From the NCBI RefSeq assembly GCF_001624705.1, contig NZ_JSEO01000006.1, forward strand, positions 124,001 through 188,000: a stretch of DNA of 64,000 nt, in the 5' to 3' direction. The DNA comes from Marinomonas sp. SBI8L (GTDB lineage Bacteria; Pseudomonadota; Gammaproteobacteria; Pseudomonadales; Marinomonadaceae). Both the position numbers and the translations under genes were made by a program. The notes under the pieces were generated by a model. The model ran no database searches, was not told where the DNA came from, and saw only the letters and a list, made by a program, of their open reading frames with translations. This document shows, one piece after another, positions 1 through 8,353 of the stretch. The first letter of the stretch is position 1. The number at the start of each line of letters is the position of its first letter.

Positions 1-733
1 GGTTTTCCAAGCTATGGCAAAGTATGGATAACCAAGGATCTGAACCAAAACAATGGCCCCAGTTATGGTGTAAATCCGGCAAGCGCCATTGCTTAGCCAA
101 TAGTTTGTTAAACATTTCTTGAATGTGTTCAGGAAAAAACGGCAACGCCAGACAAACATTATCTCTGCCTGTCACGGTACGCCTTACGACTGTGGCAAAT
201 TCAGCCATAGAGTTATGGGTCAGCGCACATTGAGTAATGAGTTCATTACTGACTTCACCTGTGACTTCAAGCAAAACCGTAGTGATACCAAAACCAGACT
301 CATGCCAGTTCTCGTTATAGCGCCAAAAAGTCAGATCATAGAGATTGGCATCTAAAATACTGACCAAAAGGAAGCGCTTCTTCTCTGCCTTGGCATAAGT
401 TAGATAATGGCGTAAGGAATAACCCCAAGAGGCACATTCATAGGCATTGATATAAGTATCTGGATTATTAGGACCAAGCGCCGTTAGCTTTTCAGCCACA
501 TCAGACCAAGCAATATCCCCTGTGGTAAATGGCATCTCTACCATGGTCGAGCACAGGAAATGCCTATCTATCTGGTTTCTTTCCTCTTCTGAAAGCTTGG
601 CGAGCACCTGCTCTGTCTGGGTATGAATTAATCCAGACAGCCATTCAAAACTTGCCTCTATACTTGGCCTTTGCTGATAAAGGCAAGACTTAAGCGGCTG
701 AAAACCTATCCCTCTTACGGTTAAAGCACTCAT
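1..733 (-). CDS. Ketoacyl-ACP-synthase-III-like protein, 3' part cut off by window edge
   Basis: The frame starts at ATG 733 and stays open for 244 codons to the window edge, so the C-terminus is missing. The product resembles a thiolase-fold condensing enzyme of the KAS III type. A Cys at residue 100 (NAYECASWGYSLR) sits where the acyl-accepting Cys is expected. Near residue 222, LHHNWGHCFGSDP resembles the C-terminal His/Asn active-site region. The start overlaps the stop of the upstream acyl-CoA-dehydrogenase-like gene as ATGA, which suggests translational coupling in a four-gene operon. Such enzymes join an acyl-CoA or acyl-ACP to a carrier-bound acyl group. The substrate is unknown. The KAS III assignment is family resemblance only; another thiolase-fold enzyme is possible. 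Confidence 0.55.
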   Translation of the reverse strand, partial: MSALTVRGIGFQPLKSCLYQQRPSIEASFEWLSGLIHTQTEQVLAKLSEEERNQIDRHFLCSTMVEMPFTTGDIAWSDVAEKLTALGPNNPDTYINAYECASWGYSLRHYLTYAKAEKKRFLLVSILDANLYDLTFWRYNENWHESGFGITTVLLEVTGEVSNELITQCALTHNSMAEFATVVRRTVTGRDNVCLALPFFPEHIQEMFNKLLAKQWRLPDLHHNWGHCFGSDPWLSILCHSLEN

Positions 734-1782
734 CGTCTCGCCCTCTTTTGCTTAGCGTATATCTCGAAAAAGCAGCGGTACGAGCTTCCTTCCATTTTAG
801 TGAAACCCAGTAAATCCCTTTGATCAGCAAAGCTTTTTACTTTATTGCTTGCTACCAAGTTTGCTAATAGCTCATTACTAGCAAACTTCAGCGCTAACAC
901 CTGATCTACGCTGTGAATGGAGAAATCCGGTTGAGCCAAAAAGTGATCGGCAAAACCCAAGATAAAATCGATATTGGTTTTAAGTTCGGCATCCATATCT
1001 AATCGATTTTCTTTATCTAGCCACAAAAGGTGGTGCATTAAGGCTTTGACAAAACGTGGACGCACTAAGGTTAAAAAGCGGTTTACACTGGCCATGCCAC
1101 CTTTCTTCAGGATCTGATCTGGGCTGACTTTCACCTCACCCACCACATTGCCTAATTGCAAAGCACCATCAAGATAAGCACTGCCGACCTTGTCCTGCTT
1201 GAGTTCTTTTGACTGCTCGGGAGTAAGCATTAAAGTAATGGGGTAAGGCTTACCTGATTGTTTAACCACCAGCATGACAAAGCCTAAATTATGAGCTTCT
1301 ATCCCCCATTTTTTATTGACTTTTAGATGATACATATCGGTTTCATCTGGACTCACCGACAACTCTGTAGACCAATTAGCTAGGCTTGGGCCACCTGCAT
1401 CTGTCATTAAAAAATGTCCAAAAATATCTTTCTCAAGCCAAGCATCTACCTGAGTTTGCTGCGCTTCTGTGGCTGTCAGGTTGAGCATAATAGAGCCAAA
1501 CAGCCCGATAATTTGATGAAAATGTGGGCCAAAGCCCGTCTCTTTTATGGCCTTTGTTAACTCATCAATAACAAAGGTTTGCTCAAACTGAGGCAAAGGC
1601 TGCTTTACCTTGGCAACACTTAAGGGCAAACGTTGACTGAAATCATCTTCAATCAAAATTTCCGAATCTAATAGCGATAAACAAGTTTGGTTAATCATGC
1701 GATCTAGGCTTTCAGGCAAGGCTTTGTAGCCAGCCAAAGGCGCAGTGATAAAGCCACCAAAAAGTTGTGATAAATCATTCAT
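730..1782 (-). CDS. Acyl-CoA dehydrogenase-like protein
   Basis: This 350-residue protein has the look of the acyl-CoA dehydrogenase fold: a helical N-terminal part, a middle beta part around residues 120-215 (GHFLMTDAGGPSLANW, then an EVKVSPDQIL stretch) and a helical C-terminal part. It is a little shorter than typical family members of about 380 residues, and I could not place the catalytic Glu with confidence. It follows the PLP decarboxylase with a 9-bp gap and overlaps the KAS-III-like gene by 4 bp. In such operons these flavoenzymes usually desaturate a carrier-protein- or CoA-bound acyl group. That role is inferred from context here. Confidence 0.6.
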   Translation of the reverse strand: MNDLSQLFGGFITAPLAGYKALPESLDRMINQTCLSLLDSEILIEDDFSQRLPLSVAKVKQPLPQFEQTFVIDELTKAIKETGFGPHFHQIIGLFGSIMLNLTATEAQQTQVDAWLEKDIFGHFLMTDAGGPSLANWSTELSVSPDETDMYHLKVNKKWGIEAHNLGFVMLVVKQSGKPYPITLMLTPEQSKELKQDKVGSAYLDGALQLGNVVGEVKVSPDQILKKGGMASVNRFLTLVRPRFVKALMHHLLWLDKENRLDMDAELKTNIDFILGFADHFLAQPDFSIHSVDQVLALKFASNELLANLVASNKVKSFADQRDLLGFTKMEGSSYRCFFEIYAKQKRARR

Positions 1783-1791
1783 AATGATGGC

Positions 1792-2952
1792 CTATTCGAT
1801 AATGTAAGTTTTAGCTTGGGGAAGCTTGAGAAATGGCGTGACCGTATAGCTAGCGTTATAGGCTCCACAGTGATCGTAAACACAGATGTCGCCAGCTTGC
1901 GGCAATAGATGCTCATCCGTTTGCTTACCGATTACATCGTCTTTAGAGCAAGAGCTCCCGACATAAGTACAAGCACCCTTTTCCGTCTCATCAGAAGTAG
2001 CACCGATACTTGAGTCAGCATTAGGCTTGCGCCATAACAAAGGCGTTTTCAGTTTACGAAAGGTGTTTTCCGTTTGAGCCAATAAAAAGTTTTGATTAAT
2101 ACCACCATCACAAATAGCGAAGTGGTTACCCTCAATTTGCTTGGTGTATCGAACCCGAGCAGCAAAGTAGCCTGCACTTGCCATCAGGCCTCTGCCTGTT
2201 TCGTGGGCAAGGGTTATATGAGCAGGAAACTCGCCAAGAAGCTGGCGATAAGATTCAAAGTCAAACCCTTGCTCTTGCCACTGCTCGGAAAAACCACCGC
2301 CTAAATTGACAAAACTTAGCGCTTGATCATAAAGACGTTCCATTTCTGCAAGGATAGCGATAGCAGCCACGGCCGTGGCATTAGCCGCCTTAGTAAAACT
2401 ATAAGAGCCGTTAAATAGATGGAATCCAGCTAAGGGGATATCAAACTCTCGACATAAGCGAATCGCCTTTGTCACTGTGTCCCAATCCATACCAAATTGA
2501 TCAGCACGGATATTGGGCAAATCTTGATTAAAACGCTTTAGCACAGAAGAATTAATCCGCAAAAGGACAGGTTTTAAAGGGCGTTTACCGACAAATTCGC
2601 GCAAAGCTTCAAGCTGAACCAAGTTATCAAGAATAATGGTTGAACGTGATGCTACGGCAGCTCTTAGAAACTTCTTATCAGCAGAAGGGTTATTAATAAA
2701 CTTCTCACTATCACCACCAGCCACAAGGTTAAGTTCGCCAATGGAGGCAACTTCGATACCACCATCAAGGTGGTGACTGGCTCGCATCAATAAATCCGCG
2801 TTGTTATTCGCCTTCATTGAGAAGATTAACTTGGTACCTAGCGCCTTGGATAAGGCCTGATAGTTTTGTGCTACTTGGGACACGCTATAGAGATAACATG
2901 GGGTCTCAATCTGCCCTGCATTCTCTTGCAATAAGGCCTTAATCTTATCCAT
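1792..2952 (-). CDS. PLP-dependent fold-III decarboxylase (ornithine/DAP decarboxylase type)
   Basis: This is an alanine-racemase-fold, PLP-dependent decarboxylase. The PLP lysine lies in FSMKANNNADLL near the N-terminus. Other landmarks are GFHLFNGSYSF, a Gly-rich FVNLGGGFSEQW phosphate loop, HETGRGLMASAGYF, CDGGINQNFLL, the GSSCSKDDVIG active-site Cys-x(3)-Asp motif, and GAYNASYT at the C-terminus. I prefer ATG 2952 (386 aa) to the GTG at 2961 because AGGTGA lies 5-6 bases before it. The neighbours (AMP ligase, acyl-CoA-dehydrogenase-like, KAS-III-like) suggest a decarboxylase that acts on a carrier- or CoA-linked amino acid, as BtrK does in butirosin synthesis. That is an inference; a free diamino acid substrate is the alternative. 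Confidence 0.85.
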   Translation of the reverse strand: MDKIKALLQENAGQIETPCYLYSVSQVAQNYQALSKALGTKLIFSMKANNNADLLMRASHHLDGGIEVASIGELNLVAGGDSEKFINNPSADKKFLRAAVASRSTIILDNLVQLEALREFVGKRPLKPVLLRINSSVLKRFNQDLPNIRADQFGMDWDTVTKAIRLCREFDIPLAGFHLFNGSYSFTKAANATAVAAIAILAEMERLYDQALSFVNLGGGFSEQWQEQGFDFESYRQLLGEFPAHITLAHETGRGLMASAGYFAARVRYTKQIEGNHFAICDGGINQNFLLAQTENTFRKLKTPLLWRKPNADSSIGATSDETEKGACTYVGSSCSKDDVIGKQTDEHLLPQAGDICVYDHCGAYNASYTVTPFLKLPQAKTYIIE

Positions 2953-3081
2953 TTGACTCACCTTTCATTCTCCAACTGCTTGATATTGGCCTGTTTGGGA
3001 CGCAAAGAACCAAAGCGATGTGTTTTCACATCACATACAACAGGCTTATTGTTATTTTTAAAGCGTAAAAATGCTTGAAAG

Positions 3082-4602
3082 CTAACCAGAGGATAAGCTG
3101 GCCATTAGATGCTGCTTATCCACTTTACTATTTTGAGTTAAGGCTAATTCATCAATAAAAATCAGCTGTCTGGGTCGGTAGTTATCTTCAATTTGAGTGG
3201 TTAACCAATCTCTAAATGCTTTTTCTTCTTCCACACCAGGATTGATAAGCTGGACATTCAGGCAGGCAATTTCATCTCCCCATCTGTCTTTATGTGGCAC
3301 GATGGCGCAAAGAAAAACATTTGGGTGCTGCTCAATTTGAGACTCAAGTTCTGCTGGGTACAGACAAAACCCAGCTTGCTTGATTAGGTCTTTAGAACGA
3401 CCTTTGAAGAAAAAGTATCCATCCTCATCTTGGCTAAATAAATCCCCTGTGGCTAGCCAGTTATCATCTCGATAATCGCCCGCTAAAATACAGGCTCCGG
3501 CATTCGCCATACCAAAATAACCCTGCATCAAGCTTGCGCCACGAATAAAGAGTTCACCAATTTCACCTTGCTCAACTTCATTAAAAACAGACTCTTTTTC
3601 TCCTTTTACCGGGTTAAAAATCTTAGCCTCTAAACCCGGAATAGGCACTCCCACAGAACCTAATTTACGCAAGCTGTCTTCTGGCGGTAAATACAAAGCA
3701 CGCTTGCATTCGGTCAACCCATACATGGCGAAGATTTGCAGCTGAGGTAATAATTCACTGAGCAATCGAATATTATCTTCGGCCAAGTGACCGCCCGTAT
3801 TGGTCAGTTTTTTGAAATGAGGCAAAGGCTTTTTAAAGGTTTGAATCATTTTCGCGAGTGCACTCGCCATCGCAGGGACCACAGGTACTAAACTTGCTTG
3901 GCTCAACTCCAAGGCCTTAAGTACCTTGATAGGATGGAAGTCACCTTCGAATAAGGTTAATTGGCAGTCGTAAGCCAAACTAAATAGCAGTTGATATAAA
4001 CCATAATCAAAAGATAAGGGTGATAAACACAGAATATGTTCTTCAGGGTGTAAAGAAAGATAATTACCAATCGAAAACATGGCATTTAAGACATTCGCAT
4101 GGCTAAGCATGATGCCTTTGGGTTTACCGGTACTACCTGAGGTATAAATGATTAAAGCTAAGTCAGCACCCGTTACTCTGCGCTCACTTTTAAAATTAAA
4201 CTTAGTGGTGCTAGTCTGTTTTCCATGAGCCTCATCTTGGTTTTTATTCAAAGGAGCTAAATGGATGAGTGCATCACCATGCAAACACACACTGGCATGG
4301 CAGTCTTGTGCGATAGCTAACCTAGCTTGCTCAGACATAGTATGTCTAACAGGCACTACAACTGCGCCTTTACTCCATAGGTAAAGCATATTCACTAATG
4401 TTTGAGGAGTCGGTTCATCTGTCACTAGAACTGCATCACCAAATTTTAAATTTGTTTGCTTATCTAGTCTGCTTTGCAATTGACCAGAATAAGATTCAAA
4501 ACCTGCTAGATCAAACTGCTTGGCACTAGGGTAGAAACCAATCTTACCTTGCCATTTTCCTTTTAATACCTTGTGAAACAGGTCTGCCAATGTGAACAGC
4601 AT
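3082..4602 (-). CDS. AMP-forming acyl/amino-acyl ligase (ANL superfamily)
   Basis: The product is an adenylate-forming ligase of about 506 residues. The P-loop-like A3 motif is IIYTSGSTGKPKGIMLSH. A5 is AMYGLTECKR, A7 is WLATGDLFSQDEDGYFFF and A8 is GRSKDLIKQAGFCLYPAELE, and the expected late Lys lies in TQNSKVDKQHL. It would activate a carboxylic or amino acid as AMP ester and pass it to CoA or a carrier protein. I chose ATG 4602 because AAGGGAG lies 8 bases upstream; the longer start at 4626 has no such site. It is the first gene of the minus-strand operon and is separated by 129 bp from the decarboxylase. No carrier protein is encoded in that gap. Confidence 0.88.
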   Translation of the reverse strand: MLFTLADLFHKVLKGKWQGKIGFYPSAKQFDLAGFESYSGQLQSRLDKQTNLKFGDAVLVTDEPTPQTLVNMLYLWSKGAVVVPVRHTMSEQARLAIAQDCHASVCLHGDALIHLAPLNKNQDEAHGKQTSTTKFNFKSERRVTGADLALIIYTSGSTGKPKGIMLSHANVLNAMFSIGNYLSLHPEEHILCLSPLSFDYGLYQLLFSLAYDCQLTLFEGDFHPIKVLKALELSQASLVPVVPAMASALAKMIQTFKKPLPHFKKLTNTGGHLAEDNIRLLSELLPQLQIFAMYGLTECKRALYLPPEDSLRKLGSVGVPIPGLEAKIFNPVKGEKESVFNEVEQGEIGELFIRGASLMQGYFGMANAGACILAGDYRDDNWLATGDLFSQDEDGYFFFKGRSKDLIKQAGFCLYPAELESQIEQHPNVFLCAIVPHKDRWGDEIACLNVQLINPGVEEEKAFRDWLTTQIEDNYRPRQLIFIDELALTQNSKVDKQHLMASLSSG

Positions 4603-5142
4603 ACATTTTACTCCCTTAACATCCATTTAGTTTTGGCCATAAAAATCCGTTAGCGTTTATTCAACAATAAACACTTTATTGAAACTCAGCTAAAGGCAAA
4701 CTAAAGAGAAAACACTTCAGATAAACATTCGACAAGAAAAGTAATTAGAGGAAAACCCTACTAGTTAAAAATCTAGAATACGAAAATCACCAAATGAAAA
4801 AACCAACTTTCTCAACCAAGCTTTCTTAAAAACAACTTAACCTTATTAGTCATTTTTTTATTTTCGATTAAATTAAAATCCATATTTTATTTTGTCAACT
4901 TAATTTTTATTGCAGAAAAATTAAAAACCTTAGATTCAAACAAAGCTTAAACAAACAATATTTTTTAATCTACAACAGAAAATGAACTCATATTTAAAAT
5001 TCAAAAACATATATATAAAAAGCGTAAACTTTATGTTGTTAATATTTATATCAGTTAAAAGGTCTAAATTTATTTTATATAAATTCAATAGGTTAGATAT
5101 TGCCCTTAACGTAAACTAAAGAGTTATGGAGATGAGTTAGCT

Positions 5143-5172
5143 ATGTGTGGAATCGCTCTAATAGACAAGTAA
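5143..5172 (+). pseudogene. Possible remnant start of a class II glutamine amidotransferase (MCGIALIDK-stop)
   Basis: An ATG followed by TGT GGA ATC encodes MCGIALIDK and then a TAA stop. Proteins of the asparagine-synthase / class II amidotransferase family begin with Met-Cys-Gly-Ile, and the Cys becomes the N-terminal nucleophile after Met removal. A GGAG lies about 11 bases upstream. No continuation of such an enzyme is visible in the following few hundred bases. This could be a truncated gene, a leader peptide or chance. The neighbouring AMP-ligase/decarboxylase operon makes a lost amidotransferase plausible. Confidence 0.3.
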
Positions 5173-5770
5173 AACTAGCTTAAAAATCACAATAAAATTC
5201 CATCTTTAAGACAATTCATGCACATAACCTGCACAAAAATCAAAGATGAAATTATTTTTTAAAAAATTAACTTTTTTATCCTTCGTACCAGATTTTAACT
5301 GAAAGAGACCACTCTAATCACTATAACCCTGGTTATATTTCGTACACCAGTTATTACATATAAGGCCAGTTATTAAAGCCAGGTAAAACCAAACCATTTA
5401 AAAATAGAACTATCGGTATCAAATTTTGAGATTGAATTAATATTCAAAGAGAAAAGTACTCTATAAAAATAAATTTTTTCATTTTCGTTTAGGTATTAAT
5501 GTTTTCGTTTTTCGATATTATTACTATATTTGATAAGCCTAATACAAGAACCGACCGGTTAGTTTAATACCATAGGCTTTTAGTTATATTAAAGGACAAG
5601 TTAAAATAACTACATTAGACCAAAGAACTAGAAAGGTTATTTTTAATATAAATACATTATTATTAAACTGAAATTCAGATACCTCACACAGACTAATATC
5701 AGATTAAATAATGGATCTAATTAAACTATTTAGTCTATGAGTCGTAAAATAGTGATATTCAAGAAAATGA

Positions 5771-5790
5771 GAGAATAATTATCATTTAGA
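5771..5790. promoter_or_regulatory. Fur-box-like sequence
   Basis: Read on the minus strand, TGATAATTATTCTC matches the 7-1-7 Fur consensus TGATAATnATTATCA with only two mismatches in the second half. It lies in the AT-rich gene-free stretch with no obvious iron-related gene beside it, so it may be a remnant or chance. Confidence 0.35.
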
Positions 5791-5846
5791 AAAAATCAGG
5801 CTAACGCTTTCCTCTTCCTCAAGCCTTTCAAGACCCCATTGTTTAA

Positions 5847-6001
5847 GGAACCACAATTAGGGAACCTGCTATTAAGTCACCTCTTCTCTTTCTTTACGCC
5901 AAGAGCCTTATCAATAAAATAACGATTAAGTTGCGCCCTTCGCTATAAATCTAACGGCTTTTATCCACACACGGAGGCAGGAGGACTGATTTGCAGATGC
6001 C
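5847..6001 (+). repeat. Dispersed inverted-repeat element, degenerate short copy 1
   Basis: This is a shrunken copy of the 263-bp element described at 48590-48852. The left part (GGGAACCTGCTATTAAGTCAC from 5860) and the right half (from the AGAGCCTTATCAATA stretch to the GGAGGACTGATTTGCAGATGCC end) are recognisable, and about 110 bp of the middle is missing. The tip motif GGAACC appears twice at the left end (5847 and 5861). TTAA lies immediately outside both ends (5843-5846 and 6002-6005), like copy 4. The right-hand TTAA forms the stop codon of the AraC gene at 6002. Confidence 0.75.
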
Positions 6002-6952
6002 TTAAGCAAAAGATCTTGGTGTGCTATTGAAGTAGCGTTTAAATTCACGACTAAATTGAGCTGGACTTGCGTACCCAACCAAAAGTGCAGCCTCGCTTGC
6101 TCGCTTACCTTCTAAGTTGATCAGATCTTTAGCTTTACTAAGACGTATCTTTTTTAGATATTGCAGAGGGGTTTCACTCGTCACTTCACGAAATGCACGA
6201 TGAAAGCCAGACAAACTCATATGTACCTGTTGCGCGAGATCTTCAACTCTAATTTCGTCCGCATAAGCCAGATGTAAATGATTAAGCACTTTAGCTATAC
6301 GGGCATAATGTCCATCATGCTGGGCAAGATCAAACAAGATATGTCCATGACGGCCTAATAGGGTGCGATAGACAATTTCCTTCACTATGCCCTCGCCTAA
6401 AACCTTGGCATCCCTGTCACAATGCAACACTTTAAGTAGGCGTGCTAATGCATCGTCTAATTCTTCATTAAGACTTTCAGATTGAAGCCCTAAATTAAGC
6501 TTTTTCTCTTTTTGTTCTTTGTTTTTAAGGTAAGGGGCGAATAGCTCGGCTTCGTGCCTGTGAGAAAAAGCACCTTCAGTTAATTGATTCACTAAGGTAT
6601 GTAAAAGCTGAGCATCTACATCGATAGATAAGCCCAAAATGGGTTTATCATCTTGTGTATAGGCTTCGCACTCTAGCGGCATAGGCACGCCAACCACGAC
6701 ATAATCCCCTGCTCCATAAGTTACACTTTTTCCACCAAGATAGATCTTTTTATGGCCCTGTGCCATGGCGATAATCCCAGACTGATATAGAAAAGGTTGT
6801 CGCTTATTTCCAAGTGGGCTGCGATAAAAGTAGACGCCATCAACTAATGTTTTAGCGACACCATCAAGTTGGTTTAAATTTTTTTTATCGGCGTACGACT
6901 GCATTAGTAAGGCAAGTTTTGACATAAAAGACCCAGCTTGGTGTTCATTCAA
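6002..6952 (-). CDS. yqhC: AraC-family regulator, YqhC-like, divergent from yqhD
   Basis: This 316-residue regulator has an AraC-type N-terminal effector domain (residues about 30-200) and a C-terminal double helix-turn-helix (VEDLAQQVHMSLSGFHRAFR and the second helix pair ending QFSREFKRYFNSTPRSFA). It is transcribed away from a YqhD-type alcohol dehydrogenase, the arrangement of E. coli yqhC/yqhD, in which YqhC activates yqhD in response to aldehydes. The role here is inferred from that synteny. The start is ambiguous: Met at 6952 or Met10 at 6925, neither with a strong ribosome-binding site. The stop codon TAA lies in the TTAA that borders repeat copy 1. Confidence 0.75.
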   Translation of the reverse strand: MNEHQAGSFMSKLALLMQSYADKKNLNQLDGVAKTLVDGVYFYRSPLGNKRQPFLYQSGIIAMAQGHKKIYLGGKSVTYGAGDYVVVGVPMPLECEAYTQDDKPILGLSIDVDAQLLHTLVNQLTEGAFSHRHEAELFAPYLKNKEQKEKKLNLGLQSESLNEELDDALARLLKVLHCDRDAKVLGEGIVKEIVYRTLLGRHGHILFDLAQHDGHYARIAKVLNHLHLAYADEIRVEDLAQQVHMSLSGFHRAFREVTSETPLQYLKKIRLSKAKDLINLEGKRASEAALLVGYASPAQFSREFKRYFNSTPRSFA

Positions 6953-7055
6953 ACGTAAATTAAGCTAAATATAATTGATAATAAATAATGAGTAAAACAG
7001 AAATAGGCAAGTTTTATCTATTAAACACTCTACTTACGTCAAAAATGTAATGATA

Positions 7056-7069
7056 TTATGCAATCATAA
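7056..7069. promoter_or_regulatory. Small perfect dyad in the yqhC/yqhD divergent promoter
   Basis: TTATG-CAAT-CATAA is a perfect inverted repeat with 5-bp arms, 71 bp before the yqhD start in the only region where both divergent promoters can lie. It could be a regulator site, but AraC proteins usually bind direct repeats and a dyad this short can arise by chance. Confidence 0.25.
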
Positions 7070-7139
7070 AATAAAGGCATTCACTTTAAGGGGAAGTGAA
7101 CGCCTTTGTTCATTATCAGAAGACTCAAAGAGGTAAAAG

Positions 7140-8288
7140 ATGGAATTTTCATATGTAAACCACACCCAGATACATTTTGGTAAAGGTCAAATTGCTAGCA
7201 TTAAAAATAGCATTAGCCCCAATGATAAAGTCTTATTCATGTACGGTGGTGGCTCGATTAAAAAAAATGGCGTTTACCAAGAAGTTGTTGATGCTTTGTC
7301 AGACCATGCTTGGGTTGAGTTTTCAGGTGTTGAGCCTAATCCAACAATGGAAACCTTAGATAAAGCGGTTGCGCTTGTTAAACAAGAAGGCGTTAACTTT
7401 ATTTTGGCGGTGGGCGGAGGCTCTGTTATCGATGGCTCTAAATATGTGGCAGCAGCTAGCCTTTATGATGGGGCTGGCTGGGATATTCTCGAAGGCAAAC
7501 ACTCACCTAAATCGGCTTTACCTATTGGCGCAATTTTAACATTGCCAGCAACAGGGTCAGAATCCAACCCTGCAGCTGTGATTACACGCGCAGCCACCCA
7601 AGAGAAGCTCTCTTTTTATAACCCAATTGTAAGACCGACTTTTGCTGTTCTAGATGCCCATGTGATGAAAACATTGCCTGAACGTCAATTAGCAAATGGC
7701 TTAGTTGATGCTTGGGTTCACGTGTGCGAGCAATACATTACTTATCCAACCGGAGCCATGGTACAAGATGGTTATGCAGAAACCCTGCTCAAGAACCTGC
7801 TTATCTTAGCTAAGGATTTTGACAATAGAGACAATGATGCTTGGCGTGAAAATCTAATGTGGACTGCCAATCAGGCACTGAACGGTTTAATCAGTGTGGG
7901 TGTGCCGCAAGATTGGGCAACCCATATGATAGGACATGAGTTTACCGCGCTTTATGGCGTAGACCATGCCCGTTCATTAACACTGGTACAGCCTTCACTC
8001 CTTCGTCATCAAATCGAAGCAAAACGTGGCAAGTTAGAGCAAATGGGTAAAAATGTGTTTGCTTTGAATGACTCAGAAACACTGGCTGAGCAAACAATCG
8101 ATGCGATTGAACACTTTTATCAGAGTTTGAATCTAGAAACTCGCTTTAAGCCTGAAGGGGAAGATAAAACCAACAGCATTGAGAGGTTAATGGCTCAAAT
8201 TGAAGCTCACGGCCTTACCGCGATTGGTGAAAATCAAGCACTTGGCCTTAAAGAAATTCGTGAAATACTTAATGCGGTGATTTTGTAA
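7140..8288 (+). CDS. yqhD: Iron-containing (NADPH-dependent) alcohol/aldehyde dehydrogenase, YqhD family
   Basis: The 382-residue protein matches the Fe-ADH family closely and has the length of E. coli YqhD. The cofactor region contains LAVGGGSVIDGSKYVA. Metal ligands are visible as Asp and His in NGLVDAWVHVCEQY and two later His in WATHMIGHEF and YGVDHARSLT. The LPATGSESNPAAVITR segment is typical of the subfamily. YqhD-type enzymes reduce short-chain aldehydes with NADPH in the cytoplasm and detoxify peroxidation products. AAAGAGG lies just before the ATG. It is divergent from the AraC gene and probably controlled by it. Confidence 0.93.
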   Translation: MEFSYVNHTQIHFGKGQIASIKNSISPNDKVLFMYGGGSIKKNGVYQEVVDALSDHAWVEFSGVEPNPTMETLDKAVALVKQEGVNFILAVGGGSVIDGSKYVAAASLYDGAGWDILEGKHSPKSALPIGAILTLPATGSESNPAAVITRAATQEKLSFYNPIVRPTFAVLDAHVMKTLPERQLANGLVDAWVHVCEQYITYPTGAMVQDGYAETLLKNLLILAKDFDNRDNDAWRENLMWTANQALNGLISVGVPQDWATHMIGHEFTALYGVDHARSLTLVQPSLLRHQIEAKRGKLEQMGKNVFALNDSETLAEQTIDAIEHFYQSLNLETRFKPEGEDKTNSIERLMAQIEAHGLTAIGENQALGLKEIREILNAVIL

Positions 8289-8353
8289 AATGCGTTCTTG
8301 CTGATCAGTACTCATAGCGACTGACCATTAGCCACTTTAGAGACAAGTCGCAG

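Larger units (their letters stand above)
4603..5846 (+). other. Gene-free AT-rich stretch upstream of the ligase operon
   Basis: No credible long reading frame occurs on either strand across about 1.2 kb. The base composition is visibly more AT-rich than the flanking genes. It must contain the promoter of the minus-strand ligase operon. The only landmarks I can support are a very short frame beginning MCGIALIDK (5143) and a Fur-box-like sequence (5771-5790), listed separately. It may be a decayed gene region or acquired DNA. Confidence 0.7.

Noticed and set aside
119-355. A 78-codon plus-strand frame
   Set aside because: It lies antisense to the continuous minus-strand KAS-III-like frame that runs from 733 to the window edge.
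1-4602. Exosortase-A-type cluster
   Set aside because: An AMP ligase and PLP decarboxylase also occur there, but no exosortase, PEP-CTERM or polysaccharide gene is visible.
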